A DNA stretch of 64,000 bases from Anadara kagoshimensis. Lineage: Eukaryota > Mollusca > Bivalvia > Arcoida > Arcidae. The position numbers and the translations under genes were made by a program. The stretch is taken from assembly GCA_021292105.1 (NCBI GenBank), contig CM037869.1, forward strand, positions 36,583,835-36,647,834. Reading direction: 5' to 3'. This document shows, one piece after another, positions 13,130 to 24,273 of the stretch. Each line of letters opens with the position of its first letter. Within the stretch, counting starts at the first letter, position 1. Below the pieces are notes generated by a model that did not search any database, had not been told where the DNA came from, and saw only the letters and a list, made by a program, of their open reading frames with translations.

Positions 13130-14129
13130 NNNNNNNNNNNNNNNNNNNNNNNNNNNNNNNNNNNNNNNNNNNNNNNNNNNNNNNNNNNNNNNNNNNNNNN
13201 NNNNNNNNNNNNNNNNNNNNNNNNNNNNNNNNNNNNNNNNNNNNNNNNNNNNNNNNNNNNNNNNNNNNNNNNNNNNNNNNNNNNNNNNNNNNNNNNNNNN
13301 NNNNNNNNNNNNNNNNNNNNNNNNNNNNNNNNNNNNNNNNNNNNNNNNNNNNNNNNNNNNNNNNNNNNNNNNNNNNNNNNNNNNNNNNNNNNNNNNNNNN
13401 NNNNNNNNNNNNNNNNNNNNNNNNNNNNNNNNNNNNNNNNNNNNNNNNNNNNNNNNNNNNNNNNNNNNNNNNNNNNNNNNNNNNNNNNNNNNNNNNNNNN
13501 NNNNNNNNNNNNNNNNNNNNNNNNNNNNNNNNNNNNNNNNNNNNNNNNNNNNNNNNNNNNNNNNNNNNNNNNNNNNNNNNNNNNNNNNNNNNNNNNNNNN
13601 NNNNNNNNNNNNNNNNNNNNNNNNNNNNNNNNNNNNNNNNNNNNNNNNNNNNNNNNNNNNNNNNNNNNNNNNNNNNNNNNNNNNNNNNNNNNNNNNNNNN
13701 NNNNNNNNNNNNNNNNNNNNNNNNNNNNNNNNNNNNNNNNNNNNNNNNNNNNNNNNNNNNNNNNNNNNNNNNNNNNNNNNNNNNNNNNNNNNNNNNNNNN
13801 NNNNNNNNNNNNNNNNNNNNNNNNNNNNNNNNNNNNNNNNNNNNNNNNNNNNNNNNNNNNNNNNNNNNNNNNNNNNNNNNNNNNNNNNNNNNNNNNNNNN
13901 NNNNNNNNNNNNNNNNNNNNNNNNNNNNNNNNNNNNNNNNNNNNNNNNNNNNNNNNNNNNNNNNNNNNNNNNNNNNNNNNNNNNNNNNNNNNNNNNNNNN
14001 NNNNNNNNNNNNNNNNNNNNNNNNNNNNNNNNNNNNNNNNNNNNNNNNNNNNNNNNNNNNNNNNNNNNNNNNNNNNNNNNNNNNNNNNNNNNNNNNNNNN
14101 NNNNNNNNNNNNNNNNNNNNNNNNNNNNN
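13130..14129. other. Assembly gap of exactly 1000 N
   Basis: One thousand consecutive N, a round scaffold-gap length. It lies at the end of the 301-bp array, so the true array length is unknown. Open frames drawn through it are meaningless. Confidence 0.99.
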
Positions 14130-14277
14130 AGTTGTTTATATGAACTTTGATTGGAAACTTAATATCAATTAATGCAAGAAAAAAAAGATACATTTGTCAA
14201 ATGTACACTATATGTCTTTCGATCACAAAATGTTAGAAACACTCATGTTAAAGAATAAACAACCAAAATAACAGTAA

Positions 14278-14472
14278 GACCGCCTCAGTGGTAGAGTGTT
14301 CACCTAGAGAGCAGGAGAGTGGGAGGTCGTGGGTTCAAACCCTGTCCAGGTCATATATAAGACTTTAAAATTTGAGATACTGCTTCCTCACCTGGCGCTC
14401 GTTCTAAAGAGAATAGAGGTAAAATTGCTGATGCAACGTTAAACAACATTCCAACTAACCAACCAAGCAAAG
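14278..14472 (+). mobile_element. tRNA-derived SINE (head family 1), internally deleted
   Basis: The head resembles a tRNA: an A-box-like CTCAGTGGTAGAGTG and a B-box-like GGGTTCAAACCC. It is followed by the family body (ATACTGCTTCCTCACCTGGC) and the tail GCTGATGCAACGTTAAACAAC with a CCAAC-type end. It is flanked by the direct repeat TAACAGTAA (14269-14277 and 14473-14481). About 200 bp of the body seen in the copy at 62522 are missing. Confidence 0.85.
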
Positions 14473-14481
14473 TAACAGTAA

Positions 14482-15039
14482 ATTATGGTAACCATAATTA
14501 TGAACTTTGATTATCAATTAATACTTGATAATGTAGTAATAATAATAACCCATTAAATAAACAAACAAACAAAAAATAAATCTATAATAAATAAATAAAA
14601 TGAAACAAATAAATAAAAAGAGTAAGGTAACATAAAAATGGGATGACCAATTTATGAGTAATAATGAAAAAATTTCTTGAATTGGGAACGAGTTGTCTCT
14701 AGTTGGGTACAAATTGTCTCTGATGAGGCAGCAGTTGTCTCAGTATGGGTACGAGTTGTCCTGTGTGCAAGTTGATTTGATACCCTTTTTAAATTTCTAT
14801 TGCATGCAATCAACATTTTGATACATAAATAAACAAATTAAATATACATATATGTATGTTATATTTAAATCAAATAGATCTACATGTATATAAATTGGAA
14901 ATAAAAGCCACCAGATCCGGAAAGAACAAAGTTCCTAGTGAAGAACTAGTAAAAAGATTGTTAGTAACGGTGCTGGATTCAGTAAGACTTTGTACATCAC
15001 CAATGGTACCCTTAATGATGGATGTGTAACCATGAAATG
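14482..15039. other. Low-copy AT-rich DNA, no gene seen
   Basis: Contains AT-rich simple sequence (about 14520-14640) and a degenerate short tandem repeat at 14682-14765 based on GGGTACGAGTTGTCTCT, three to four imperfect copies. No splice-flanked open frame was found. Confidence 0.6.
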
Positions 15040-15386
15040 AATGAATGCTTAATGGTGTTTAACATTCCAGTCAAGAATATTTCACTTATATCAAGACGTT
15101 GCCAGCTATAGGTAAAGGTGCAGAAATTTTGCCTTTGCATTGCACATCATAGAGTAGAGTTCTTTACTGTGCCACCCTTGCTGTGACACAAGACCTCATT
15201 CATTTTAAGTTCCCTTCCGAAAAAAAACATGACTATCATTTTGTAATGCTGAGTGCTTGGCGAAACAACAGTCACTACCCACTTTCAAGTCATGGCCTGG
15301 TTAGACCCAGTCGGGTATCGAACACAGAACCTCCCACTTGTGGAGTGAGCACTCTACAAACTGAGCTATCGCAAGTGGCTTTAACC
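15040..15386 (-). mobile_element. tRNA-derived SINE with a TATAAGTGAAATATTCTTGAC-type tail, minus strand
   Basis: Read on the minus strand it starts GCCACTTGCGATAGCTCAG, followed by a B-box-like TGTTCGATACC. It ends in the tail seen here in plus orientation as CAAGAATATTTCACTTATAT, then AACACCATTAAGC and a short (ATTC)n run. The same tail family recurs at 30240-31862. The open frame at 15183-15410 is only this SINE. Confidence 0.8.
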
Positions 15387-15911
15387 ATGAAAGTATGCAA
15401 AAATTCCTAATACTGGTGTTAGAAAATAAGTTATAACTCTGCTGACATTAACATTTGAAATAAATCAAGATTCAAGTTACAAAAAGGTTCCCTAAAAAAC
15501 GATCGTTTTCACCTTTAAATGGAGCTTATTAAATTAATGGAAAGGTGTTTACCATGTCCGAGTGCTAATATGTCTCATTAATCAGAATTACAGATTTCAT
15601 ATTTGGATAAATATAGGCCTACTGTACATTTAGAACAATAAAAAATAATAAAATTTATGTAGATTCTAGTATACAGTATAAATAATATTTTCGAAAACCA
15701 TATTGAATGTAAAAGCATGGGTTAATCTAGAAACAGTTAATATAGACTGGTTTTCCCAGTAGAAACATAAAAAATACAGGTTTTCCTAGTAAAATATAAA
15801 CAAATGCTAGATCTAGATGATAGTTCGGCTACCGTCACTCGTCGTCGATTTTATCAGTTACTGACGCGAGATCTCGGACATCGCGAGATCTAGATCATTT
15901 CATCAATCAAC
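15387..15911. other. Upstream region of the host gene
   Basis: Unique-looking AT-rich DNA leading to the start codon at 15912. The last 85 bases are GC-richer and contain the palindrome CGAGATCTCG (15867-15876) and a second CGCGAGATC (15882-15890). No TATA box is obvious in the last 100 bases. The transcription start cannot be placed. Confidence 0.4.
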
Positions 15912-16333
15912 ATGTCGGAAGATAGTCAACAAAGAGGTAGGTCGGATTCTTCCTCAAGTGGATCTTCAGACAGTAAAGGGAACGCAAGTGGAAATGATTC
16001 GTCTGCATCGTCAACATTCACAAGCAGTCAAACAGATATACCTAGACGCACTTCGGACTGGACTTCAGATCATGTTAATTCTCTACAGATAACGGTTCAT
16101 CGATCACAAGCATGTTCACCTAAAAATATTATCCGAATGATATTTCCCATAACTTCATTTGAAAAACGAGCACAAAATATTGCAAAAGATGTATCCCTTT
16201 GTTTAGGAATGAAAAGCTTAAAATTTAAGAGTTTAAATAAGATTCCATTGCATAATGTGAAGATTTTTAACAGTGATGGACCAATGTGGGAGGTTGATAC
16301 AGAGAAGGAAAGTGAATGGAATAATAGCCATAG
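15912..16333 (+). CDS. Host gene exon 1: serine-rich N-terminus of an unrecognised protein
   Basis: Opens with ATG in the context CATCAACATGTCGG after a GC-richer upstream patch and runs 140 codons plus two bases to a donor site, AG|GTAAAT (16334). Residues 5-42 are rich in Ser, Gly and Asp and probably disordered. From about residue 60 the sequence looks ordered (NIIRMIFPITSFEKRA, then FKSLNKIPLHNV). The two leftover bases AG are completed to Arg by the first base of exon 2. Codon use and composition differ from the surrounding repeats. I do not recognise the family from this exon. It is supported by in-frame joining to two further exons. If unspliced, the frame stops at once at 16335. Confidence 0.75.
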
Positions 16334-16589
16334 GTAAATTTGAAGCTGCATCAAGTTTTGTACAGTAACCCTAAATGATGCAATACGAAATAAATGATTC
16401 CACACCGATGTGGTACTCCTTTCTCTGCACCACACAAGTATTAGTTTATTAGTTTATCAACTTATGATAAATGGGTCTACATTTTGCTGCTATTTCTATA
16501 TCTAATATTTATTGTTAAACCAAATGTACAGCATCATACCAAAAGTATTTGTGATTTTGAATTTCATATTTTTCTATGTTTTGTTGTCA

Positions 16590-17406
16590 TTTTTAGCTCA
16601 CCTGGCTAAAGCCAGCATGAGCTTATGGTATGATGTGACGTGTGTATGCGAGTCGTGCATGCATCCATAAACTTTACTTAAACAACTTTTTCTCCTGAAA
16701 CACTTGACAGATTTTGAGTGAAACTTGGGTGGAATGATCCACAAAAAATGCCATTTAAATTTTGAGAAAATGATCGACCTTGATATAAGTTCAAGGTCAC
16801 AATGTCTGAAAATGTGACCTTAGGTGGAAAATCACTAAAATGACTTCTGATAATAAATGGAAAGACCTAGGTTCCCCAAACTAAATATACTCAATCAGCA
16901 TGTTAAGTTCTACAAAATTTGCAAATAGATTTGCCCTTGACTATAGTTCAGGGTCATAGTGACCTTGTATGTAAAAATGCTAGAAATGACTTTTTGCCAT
17001 GAACCAAAAGGCCTATAGACACCAAACTTCATATATAGAATCAGTGTGTTGACTTCTACAAAGTTTGTGAATAGATTTGACCTTAGTTTGAGGTCACTGT
17101 GACCTTGTATGTAAACGCGCTAGAAATGACCTTTTTATGAACCAAAAGGCCTATAGAAATCACTTTGTAGACAGAATCAGCATGTTGACTTCTACAAAGT
17201 TTGCGAATTGATATGACCTTGACCTTACTTCAAGGTTACAGTGACCTTGTATGTAAAATGCTAAATATGACTTTTTGTCATGACGCATAAAGAATATTTT
17301 CATAAGCTTTATACTTGAAATCATGGGTTATAGTGGCCGAAAATTGCTTTGATTTTGGCTAATGCACATCTTGTTAGTGAAATAGGTCCTGTTTGGCCTT
17401 TTGTTT
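16590..17406 (+). mobile_element. HINE/pearl-like non-autonomous element in intron 1
   Basis: Begins TTTTTAGCTCACCTGGC and ends near TGGCCTTTTGTTT, with a degraded 3' hairpin. Inside are several copies of a roughly 146-bp core repeat containing CCAAAAGGCCTATAGA and AAGGTCACAGTGACC. The 5' end and core match the longer copy at 45573-47844. Class assignment (Helentron-associated, pearl-like) is inferred from structure. Confidence 0.75.
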
Positions 17407-18440
17407 GAAAAATTGTCTTTTTACCTTTATTTCCATTTTTGCAAAGATACACTGAGGCAAGAGGCAACTATAGCTTGTTATAATAAGCAATATTGCTAAC
17501 AATTCCCTGTACTCATTCAGAAAATAATGTACATTTGTAATGTGATTGTAATGAAGAAATTGACACCTTGATTTTTTCAGAATGATTGAAATAAACATAT
17601 TTGCTGTGTAATAAATTGATTTTCATTATACACGTTGGGCGCCATTGAAACCGGGTAGCTTAGCCTAATTATTAATAATTAAAATACTAACTAGTCCCGT
17701 AGTTTTAAATAGACGTTTTATTACATACTCATGATACTGGGTCGATCCAGAAGTGTTTACATTTTAAAGCCTAAAAATATACAAAAGTGTAATATTTTGA
17801 GAATTATATAAATTCATTTTATAATGATATGATATATAAATTGATTAATTTCAAATACACTTTAAATATAAATAGAAATAAGAAAATAATCTAACATACC
17901 AGACTGGTTTGCAGTAATATCAATTACTACGGCACAGTTCCAAAACACATGCTTTCAGTTAGAAAACAAGATCCAGAACAAATAGAATAAGAAATTTTAG
18001 TGAGTAGTGTTTTGATTTTATTTTTAGCATAGAACCAGTCTGACCAGTCAGTCACGTGATGAATGTCCACTGTCGTAGTCAATACATGTACATGCAATAT
18101 ACGTCACAAAAGACATTCACATTTACATAACATTACTATACAAAACGTAACACAGTTCAACATGGACAGACAAGGCAGCTCAACTGGCAATATTTTAAAA
18201 ACTACACCAGGTTACATAAATATTCAATTCAGTAATAAGTAACATGTAATAGTCAGTGCAAGTAATAGTCAGCTGGTTTTTGCTGTAGGATGTTTACAGT
18301 TAAGTTCCATATTGTGCAAATAAGAGGCATTTATAGGACTAATATCTACAGGCTCCTGTACAAGTCCTTTAAAGGCATTTGATTTCTTGTCTAAAAAACA
18401 AATAACAATTTTAGAATTATTTATAAAAAAATGATTTACT
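17407..18440. other. Intronic low-copy DNA, no exon supported
   Basis: AT-rich sequence without recognised repeats. An ATG at 18162 opens 26 codons (MDRQGSSTGN...) but has no good donor before its stop, so it is not called. Nothing else coding was seen. Confidence 0.5.
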
Positions 18441-18990
18441 TTTTAGCTCACCTGAGGACAAAGTGCATACATATAAGGGTATATATAGGAATCGCAATGC
18501 CGTACAGTCTATGTATCCATTTCTGTCTGTGCATATTCTGTCGGAGTCATGTGTAAATCTTCTCTGAGCCATAACTCATAGTTGCTTTTGAACATACATA
18601 AATTATCTTCATGACCCAGTGGTGTGTCATTACCTTGATCCAATGTCATATCTAAGAGGTCAAGTCACAGATTGTGCATGTTTAAAAAAATTGTGTCTGG
18701 CCTGTAAGTCATTCCTGCTTTCAAGGAATTTCATGAAACATACAGGTATTATCAGTGGACCAAGGGTATGCCATGATCTCTGAAAAGTCAGGGTCACAGA
18801 GTGTAAGTGTTTGAAAATCTTGTCCTGGCTATGTTAATGCTTCTTTGGAGAGATGTCATGAACACAAAAGATTTCCATGGCTGTAGGCTGAACAAGTTCA
18901 TATTAGAAAGGTCAAGTTCACAGTCAAAAAGTTTGTGTATGGTTGAAAATTGTGTCCAGGCTATAAATCATATATAGCTGTTTTGCAGGA
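18441..18990 (+). mobile_element. 5' part of a HINE/pearl-like element
   Basis: Starts TTTTTAGCTCACCTGAGGAC and continues with the CTTGATCCAATG and AAGGTCAAG phrases typical of the family cores. The 3' end is missing: at 18991 another member of the superfamily begins. Heavily decayed. Confidence 0.6.
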
Positions 18991-19579
18991 TTTTTATATC
19001 ACCGTGCTAAAGCCTGCATGATTTTATGACGTGATGTGGTGTATGTGTGTGCGTGCGTGTGTCTGTAAACTTTACTAAAATGACTTCTTCTCACAAACCA
19101 CTAGGCCAAGGTCAAATGCAACGGTTTTTAAAACTGTTTTTTTATTATTTTATGGATAGGTTATACATTCAAAAGAAAAGATTTAGAAAAAATAATTTTT
19201 TAATTTTTCAAATATTGTAGATATACATCAAACAATTTCACAGTTGTAATTTATCTGGTATGACTTATCGTTCCTGATTGATAATCCTGGTGATGTCACG
19301 GTTACCTATAAGAAACCAACATATATATTATATACACCTGTATTGTGTAATGATATAGAGAGTAAAATAATATAATGTCATAGACGTAAGTCTTTCTTGA
19401 TTTTTTATAGAACAAATGTTTCCTAGAAACAAAATGTTACAAAAACAATTTCAACAGAATTTTATCAAACTAGAACACATCAAATCATAATTAAAAAGTC
19501 CCTCTTCACATACACACAAACTAAGAGAGAGAGAGAGAGAGTCTCTTTTAAATAAACTCTTTATTTCGATGTCAACCGA

Positions 19580-20754
19580 TTTTCAGCTCACCTGAGCACA
19601 AAGTGCTCAAGTGAGCTATTGTGATCAGTCTTTGTCTGTCGTCCCTCGTGCATCATGCATCAACTTTTGCTTGTTAACACTCTAGTGGCCACAATTTTTA
19701 TCCAATCTACCTCAAACTTCCCCTAAGGCATCTTCTTGACAAAAGCCAGCTCAAGTTCGTATATGGGTCATGGTGGGTCAATAAGTAGGTCACTAGGTCA
19801 AAGCATAGAAAAACCTTGTTAACACTCTTGAAGCCCCAATTTTTAGTCCCATCTTCATCATACTTGCTCAGAATGATCCTCTTGACAAAAGCTAGGTCAA
19901 GTTCATATATCGTCCATGTTGGGTCAATAAGTAGGTCATGGGGTCAAATCATAGAAAAACCTTGTTAACACTCTTGAGGCCTCAATTTTAGTCCAATGTT
20001 CATCAAACTTGCTCAGAATGATCCTCTTGACAAAAGCTAGGTCAAGTTCATATATGGGTCATATTGGGTGAATAAGTAGGTCACGGGGTCAAATCATAAA
20101 AAAACCTTGTTAACACTCTTGAAGCCCCAATTTTGGTAACTTGCTCAGAATGATCCTCTTGACAAAAGCTAGCTCCAGTTTGTGTATAGGCCATGTTGGG
20201 TCATCTTCTTGATAAAAGCCAGCTCAAGTTCGTATATGGGTCATGTTGGGTCAATAAGTAGGACACTAGGTCAAAGCATAGAAAAACCTTGTTAACACTC
20301 TTGAAGCCCCAATTTTAGTCCCATCTTCATCATACTTGCTCAGAATGATCCTCTTGACAAAAGCTAGGTCAAGTTCATATATCGTCCATGTTGGGTCAAT
20401 AAGTAGGTCATGGGGTCAAATCATAGAAAAACCTTGTTAACACTCTTGAGGCCTCAATTTTAGTCCAATGTTCATCAAACTTGCTCAGAATGATCTTCTT
20501 GATAAAACCTAGCTCCAGTTCATATATGGGCAATTTGGGTCAACATACCTGCCAACATTTGAAAATTCCCATGGGGAGAAAGCGCGTGAACGACACTTTC
20601 AAATTGGGGGAACAAGCGTGCGGACAACATTTTAAAAGTCTAAAAATATTGGTGTTTGTGATCTACTGATTTTTTGAAGATTAAATAAAACATATAAAGA
20701 ATTAATTAAAAATTAATAATTATAAACTAATCTAATTTTCATCCATACATTTAT

Positions 20755-20793
<39 letters not shown>

Positions 20794-22240
20794 TAATTGA
20801 CAATTTTAAATTGAAAATTAACCAATTTTTTTTTTTTAAAAAGTTATTAACATAAAGAGAGAGAGAGAATTAAAAAATAATACTAAAAATAGTAGGAGAT
20901 ATATATTTTTGTTTTGAAAGTCAATATTATATTAATATTTTTTTTTATTTATTTATTTATTTTTTTTTTTATTTTTTTTTATACTTCTGTGTATCTGGAG
21001 TTAGTTCAGCACCTACTACAAGTTACAACTAAATTAAAATAAGTGGAAATTTTAGAATATATTAATTCTAAATAAAGTTTTAAAAAAATGTCTCGTGTGT
21101 GTATTGAGTATTTTGGTAACTATACAGGAAGTGCTCCAGTACGCTGGAGGGAGTTCCAGAAAGCACAAACATATCTGACTTTATAAACAACACAATGTCA
21201 GGTCTTGAATTAAGTCACCAGTACACTTTCGAGGTTCCATTGTGTATAATAAGAGATCAAGAAGCCATACAACAGTAATCTGACAATAAACAAACTGGAT
21301 ACTTATCAATTTGCTGTAAAAACGACCCTCACTAGGAATTACAACTTGAAGGTAAAATAATAAAATTTGCAGTTTCGTTTTTTCCACTGTATTTTGCAAT
21401 ATTTATTTGATTTTTCATTCCCGTTCTTGGTTTCAGTGCAATAGAGACATTTTAAATCAAATATGGTTGTTTTAAAATTGGGAGAAATTGCCTTTATAGG
21501 GGGAAATTTTCAGAAATCGAGAGAAATGGGGTATTTTTACTCAATCGGGTGGGAGGCGGGAGAAAGTGGTCAAAATCGGGAGACTCCCAACTAAATCTGG
21601 AGAGTTGGCAGGTATGGGTCAATAAGTAGGTCACGAGGTCAAATCTTAGAAAAACCTTGTTAACACTCTTGAAGCCACAATTTAAGTCTAATCTTCATCA
21701 AACTTGCTCAGAATGATCTTCTTGACATAGATGTCTTGACAAAAGCTAGCTCCATTTCGTATATGGGCCATGTTGGGTCAGTAAGTAGGTCACAAGGTCA
21801 AATCGTAGAAAAACCTTGTTAACACTCTTGAAGCTCCAAATTTAGTTCAATCTTCATGAAACTTCCTCAGAATGATTCTTTTTGCAACAGCTAGCTCCAG
21901 TTAGTATAACACACTTGAAGCCCCAGTGTAAGTCCAGTCTTCATCAAATTTGCTCAGAATGATCCTCTTGACAAAAGCTAGCTCCAGTTCTTATATGGGC
22001 CATTTTGGCTGAATAAGTAGGTGACGACGTGAAATCATAGAAAAACCTTGTTAACACTCTTGAAGCCACATGTTTAGTCCAATCTTCATCAAATTTGCTC
22101 AGAAAGATCCTCTTGACAAAAGCTAGCTCCAGTTCATATGGGCCATGTTGGGTCAATAAGTAGGTCACTTAGTCATCATATCAGAACTGCTTACAAATTA
22201 TTCTCAGGTGAGCGCCAGGGCCTTCATGGCCCTCTTGTTT
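19580..22240 (+). mobile_element. HINE/pearl-like element with about 146-bp core repeats, interrupted
   Basis: 5' end TTTTCAGCTCACCTGAGCAC, then core units containing CTTGACAAAAGCTAGCTC, GGGTCAATAAGTAGGTCA and CCTTGTTAACACTCTTGAAG. CCTTGTTAACAC at 19814, 19960 and 20105 gives periods of 146 and 145. 3' end CTCAGGTGAGCGCCAGGGCC and CATGGCCCTCTTGTTT. It is interrupted by the TIR element 20544-21616. Its insertion splits one copy of a 250-bp tandem duplication (CTTTATTTCGATGTCAACC on the left, GTTTATTACCTGTTG on the right). Confidence 0.8.
20544..21616. mobile_element. Non-autonomous DNA transposon with 13-bp perfect TIRs
   Basis: CATACCTGCCAAC (20544-20556) is matched by GTTGGCAGGTATG (21604-21616). 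It is flanked by GGTCAA on both sides (20538-20543 and 21617-21622), a 6-bp target-site duplication that restores the host phrase TGGGTCAATAAGTAGG. The interior has a long T-run (20757-20793), TTTA-rich simple sequence and GGGAGA-rich ends. There is no transposase. The superfamily is not determined; a 6-bp duplication would suit few families. Confidence 0.8.
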
Positions 22241-22730
22241 TGTTTATTACCTGTTGTTTTAGATCTATCCAGGATTACTATGATTAACAAATAGATTAAT
22301 ATAGTGATATATATTGACAATTAACATATTAATTAATATATCGATGACTTCTTTCTGTCGATAGAATATGCTGAAGTTCATCAGGGGGAATGTTATTTGA
22401 AGTATTAATTCTGGACACATGGACATAGAATTGAGAGAGAGAGTCTCTTTTTAATAAATTCTTTATTTCGGTGACAACCAATTTTTTTTTTTTAATTTTT
22501 TTTGGTTTATTTCCCGTTGCTTTAGATCTGTACAAGATTATAATAGATAGATTAATATCGATATATCTTGATAATTAACGGATTAACTAATATATCGATG
22601 ACTTCTTTTTGCAGATATAATATACCGAAGTTTATCAAGTGGGATGTTATTTGAAGTGTTTATTAATTCCCAACACATGGACATAGAATTGAGAGCGAGA
22701 GAGAGAGAGAAAGAGAAATTATAATAAAGT
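22241..22730. repeat. Tandem duplication of about 250 bp with GA microsatellite
   Basis: Two imperfect copies (about 22245-22490 and 22500-22730) share TGACTTCTTT, AATATATCGATGACTTC, GAATGTTATTTGAAG or its variant, and ACACATGGACATAGAATTG followed by (GA)n. A third, partial copy lies at 19500-19579 on the other side of the inserted HINE, so the duplication predates that insertion. Confidence 0.7.
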
Positions 22731-23502
22731 TTCTAAAAGTTGTTTCATTATAAAATATTAAAATCAGAAGTTTTGGTTTAAAGTGTTTATAATTCTTAAT
22801 AAGATATTAACTTAATGCCTCCGATTCATGAAATATAAGTATATACATGTATCTTTTTCGAATTCAGCGTCGTGGTACAAAATCCATTTTCTTCATCTTA
22901 TAGAATTAACATTCAATTCGTGCAATTATAAAATAAAAATATTTTGGCAACTAATTGAAATAATATTGAAAGGTTTGGTTCATTTAAGAGATAAATAAAG
23001 CTAAATCTATATTTTATCAATACATTTTAATGGCTGAGACATCATATAAATCAATAAATAAATAAATTGTTGGTCATAAAGTGTATAAGAGTGCTACTCG
23101 CAACACATTTTATCTGTTTGTAGCTTTTCAGAAATAATTGACTGAAAAGTGATTAAAGGCATGTTAATCAGAAAAATAATTCAACTAAACAACTGGTTTT
23201 TTTTTTTTTTTTTGGGGGGGGGGGATTATAAATGTACTTGAAGTTAAATAACCGCCTGAAAACTGATCAATTTATTTTGTCGCCCAACTGCATGAAGATT
23301 GATACAGCTGTCAATAGGTAACTCTTACGTCACACCTAATATCAAATCAAGAACGATAATTTAGTATTTTGTTACATTCCCGTTTAGAGTAATTTAATTC
23401 CTTAATTTACGGTTTTAATATGACATTTTACTAAAAATAAATATACCCTGTGAATTACCAGGACATGAAGTTTTAAAAATATTTAAAACATGAAAAACAT
23501 TG
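22731..23502. other. Low-copy interior of the 4.4-kb insertion, no gene seen
   Basis: AT-rich sequence with a T18-G11 homopolymer pair near 23194-23224. No open frame of note. Confidence 0.5.
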
Positions 23503-24273
23503 AAAACCGTTGCATTTGACCTTTAAACTTGGTTCATATAGTCCCCTGGTAATGTCAGTTAAAAAACTTGTTTTTGGTGTGGCTACGCCCACCAAGATGG
23601 CCGCCATTACTATAAATAGCAAAAACACTTCAAAATCTTCTCCTCCAGAACTGCTTGGCAGATTTTTTTGAAATTTGGTAGGAATGTTCTCCACCTGAGG
23701 CTCTTTCAAAATGATGTTTTTTGTGTCAATAGGAAATCCAAGATGGCCGCCACTTGTTACTACAAATAGAATATTTTGTAAAATTTTTATTTTTGATATT
23801 TTTTATGGTTGTTTTGATTGTATATTATTCTGTGAATAGTTCTAATAGCAAGTTTAGTATTTTCTGTCGAAACATTGGCCCCACCCATATTCCAAGATGG
23901 TCGCCTGTGCTAAATCGTAAAATTTACTAATATGACTTCTTCTCATAAACCGCTATGCTAATTTCATTTAAAGTTAGTGCGTACAGTCCCCAGGTGATGC
24001 CGATTAAAAATGGTGTTTTTGGTATGGCCGCCATTACTATAAATAGCAAAATCACTTAAAAATCCACACCCACCAAGATGGCCATGGTTACTATAAATAG
24101 CCAAAACACTTAAAAAATCTTCTCCTCCAGAACCGCTTGTCAGATTTTTTTTTGAATAATTGGTAGGAATGTTCTGCAGCTGAGGCTCTTCCAAAATAGT
24201 GTTTTTTGTGTCAGTAGGAAATCCAAGATTGCTGCCACTTGTTACTAAAAATAGAACATTTTTAAAAATGTTA

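Larger units (their letters stand above)
19108..23523. mobile_element. 4.4-kb insertion bounded by a 21-bp perfect inverted repeat
   Basis: AAGGTCAAATGCAACGG (plus four T) at 19108-19128 is the exact reverse complement of 23503-23523. The boundaries coincide with the break in the host element. Inside are GA-rich microsatellites, a tandem duplication of about 250 bp (22241-22730, with an earlier partial copy at 19500-19579) and a complete HINE (19580-22240). No transposase frame is visible and no clear target-site duplication is seen. It could be a non-autonomous TIR transposon or an inversion/foldback product. Confidence 0.55.

Noticed and set aside
13095-14193. Open frames of about 350 codons on both strands
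   Set aside because: They consist almost wholly of X residues across the 1000-N gap.
15183-15410. 75-codon plus-strand frame
   Set aside because: It lies entirely within a minus-strand SINE.
16097-16435. 112-codon antisense frame
   Set aside because: It is the shadow of host exon 1 on the opposite strand.
18162-18242. ATG with 26 codons as a possible first exon
   Set aside because: No usable donor before the stop, and no in-frame partner found.
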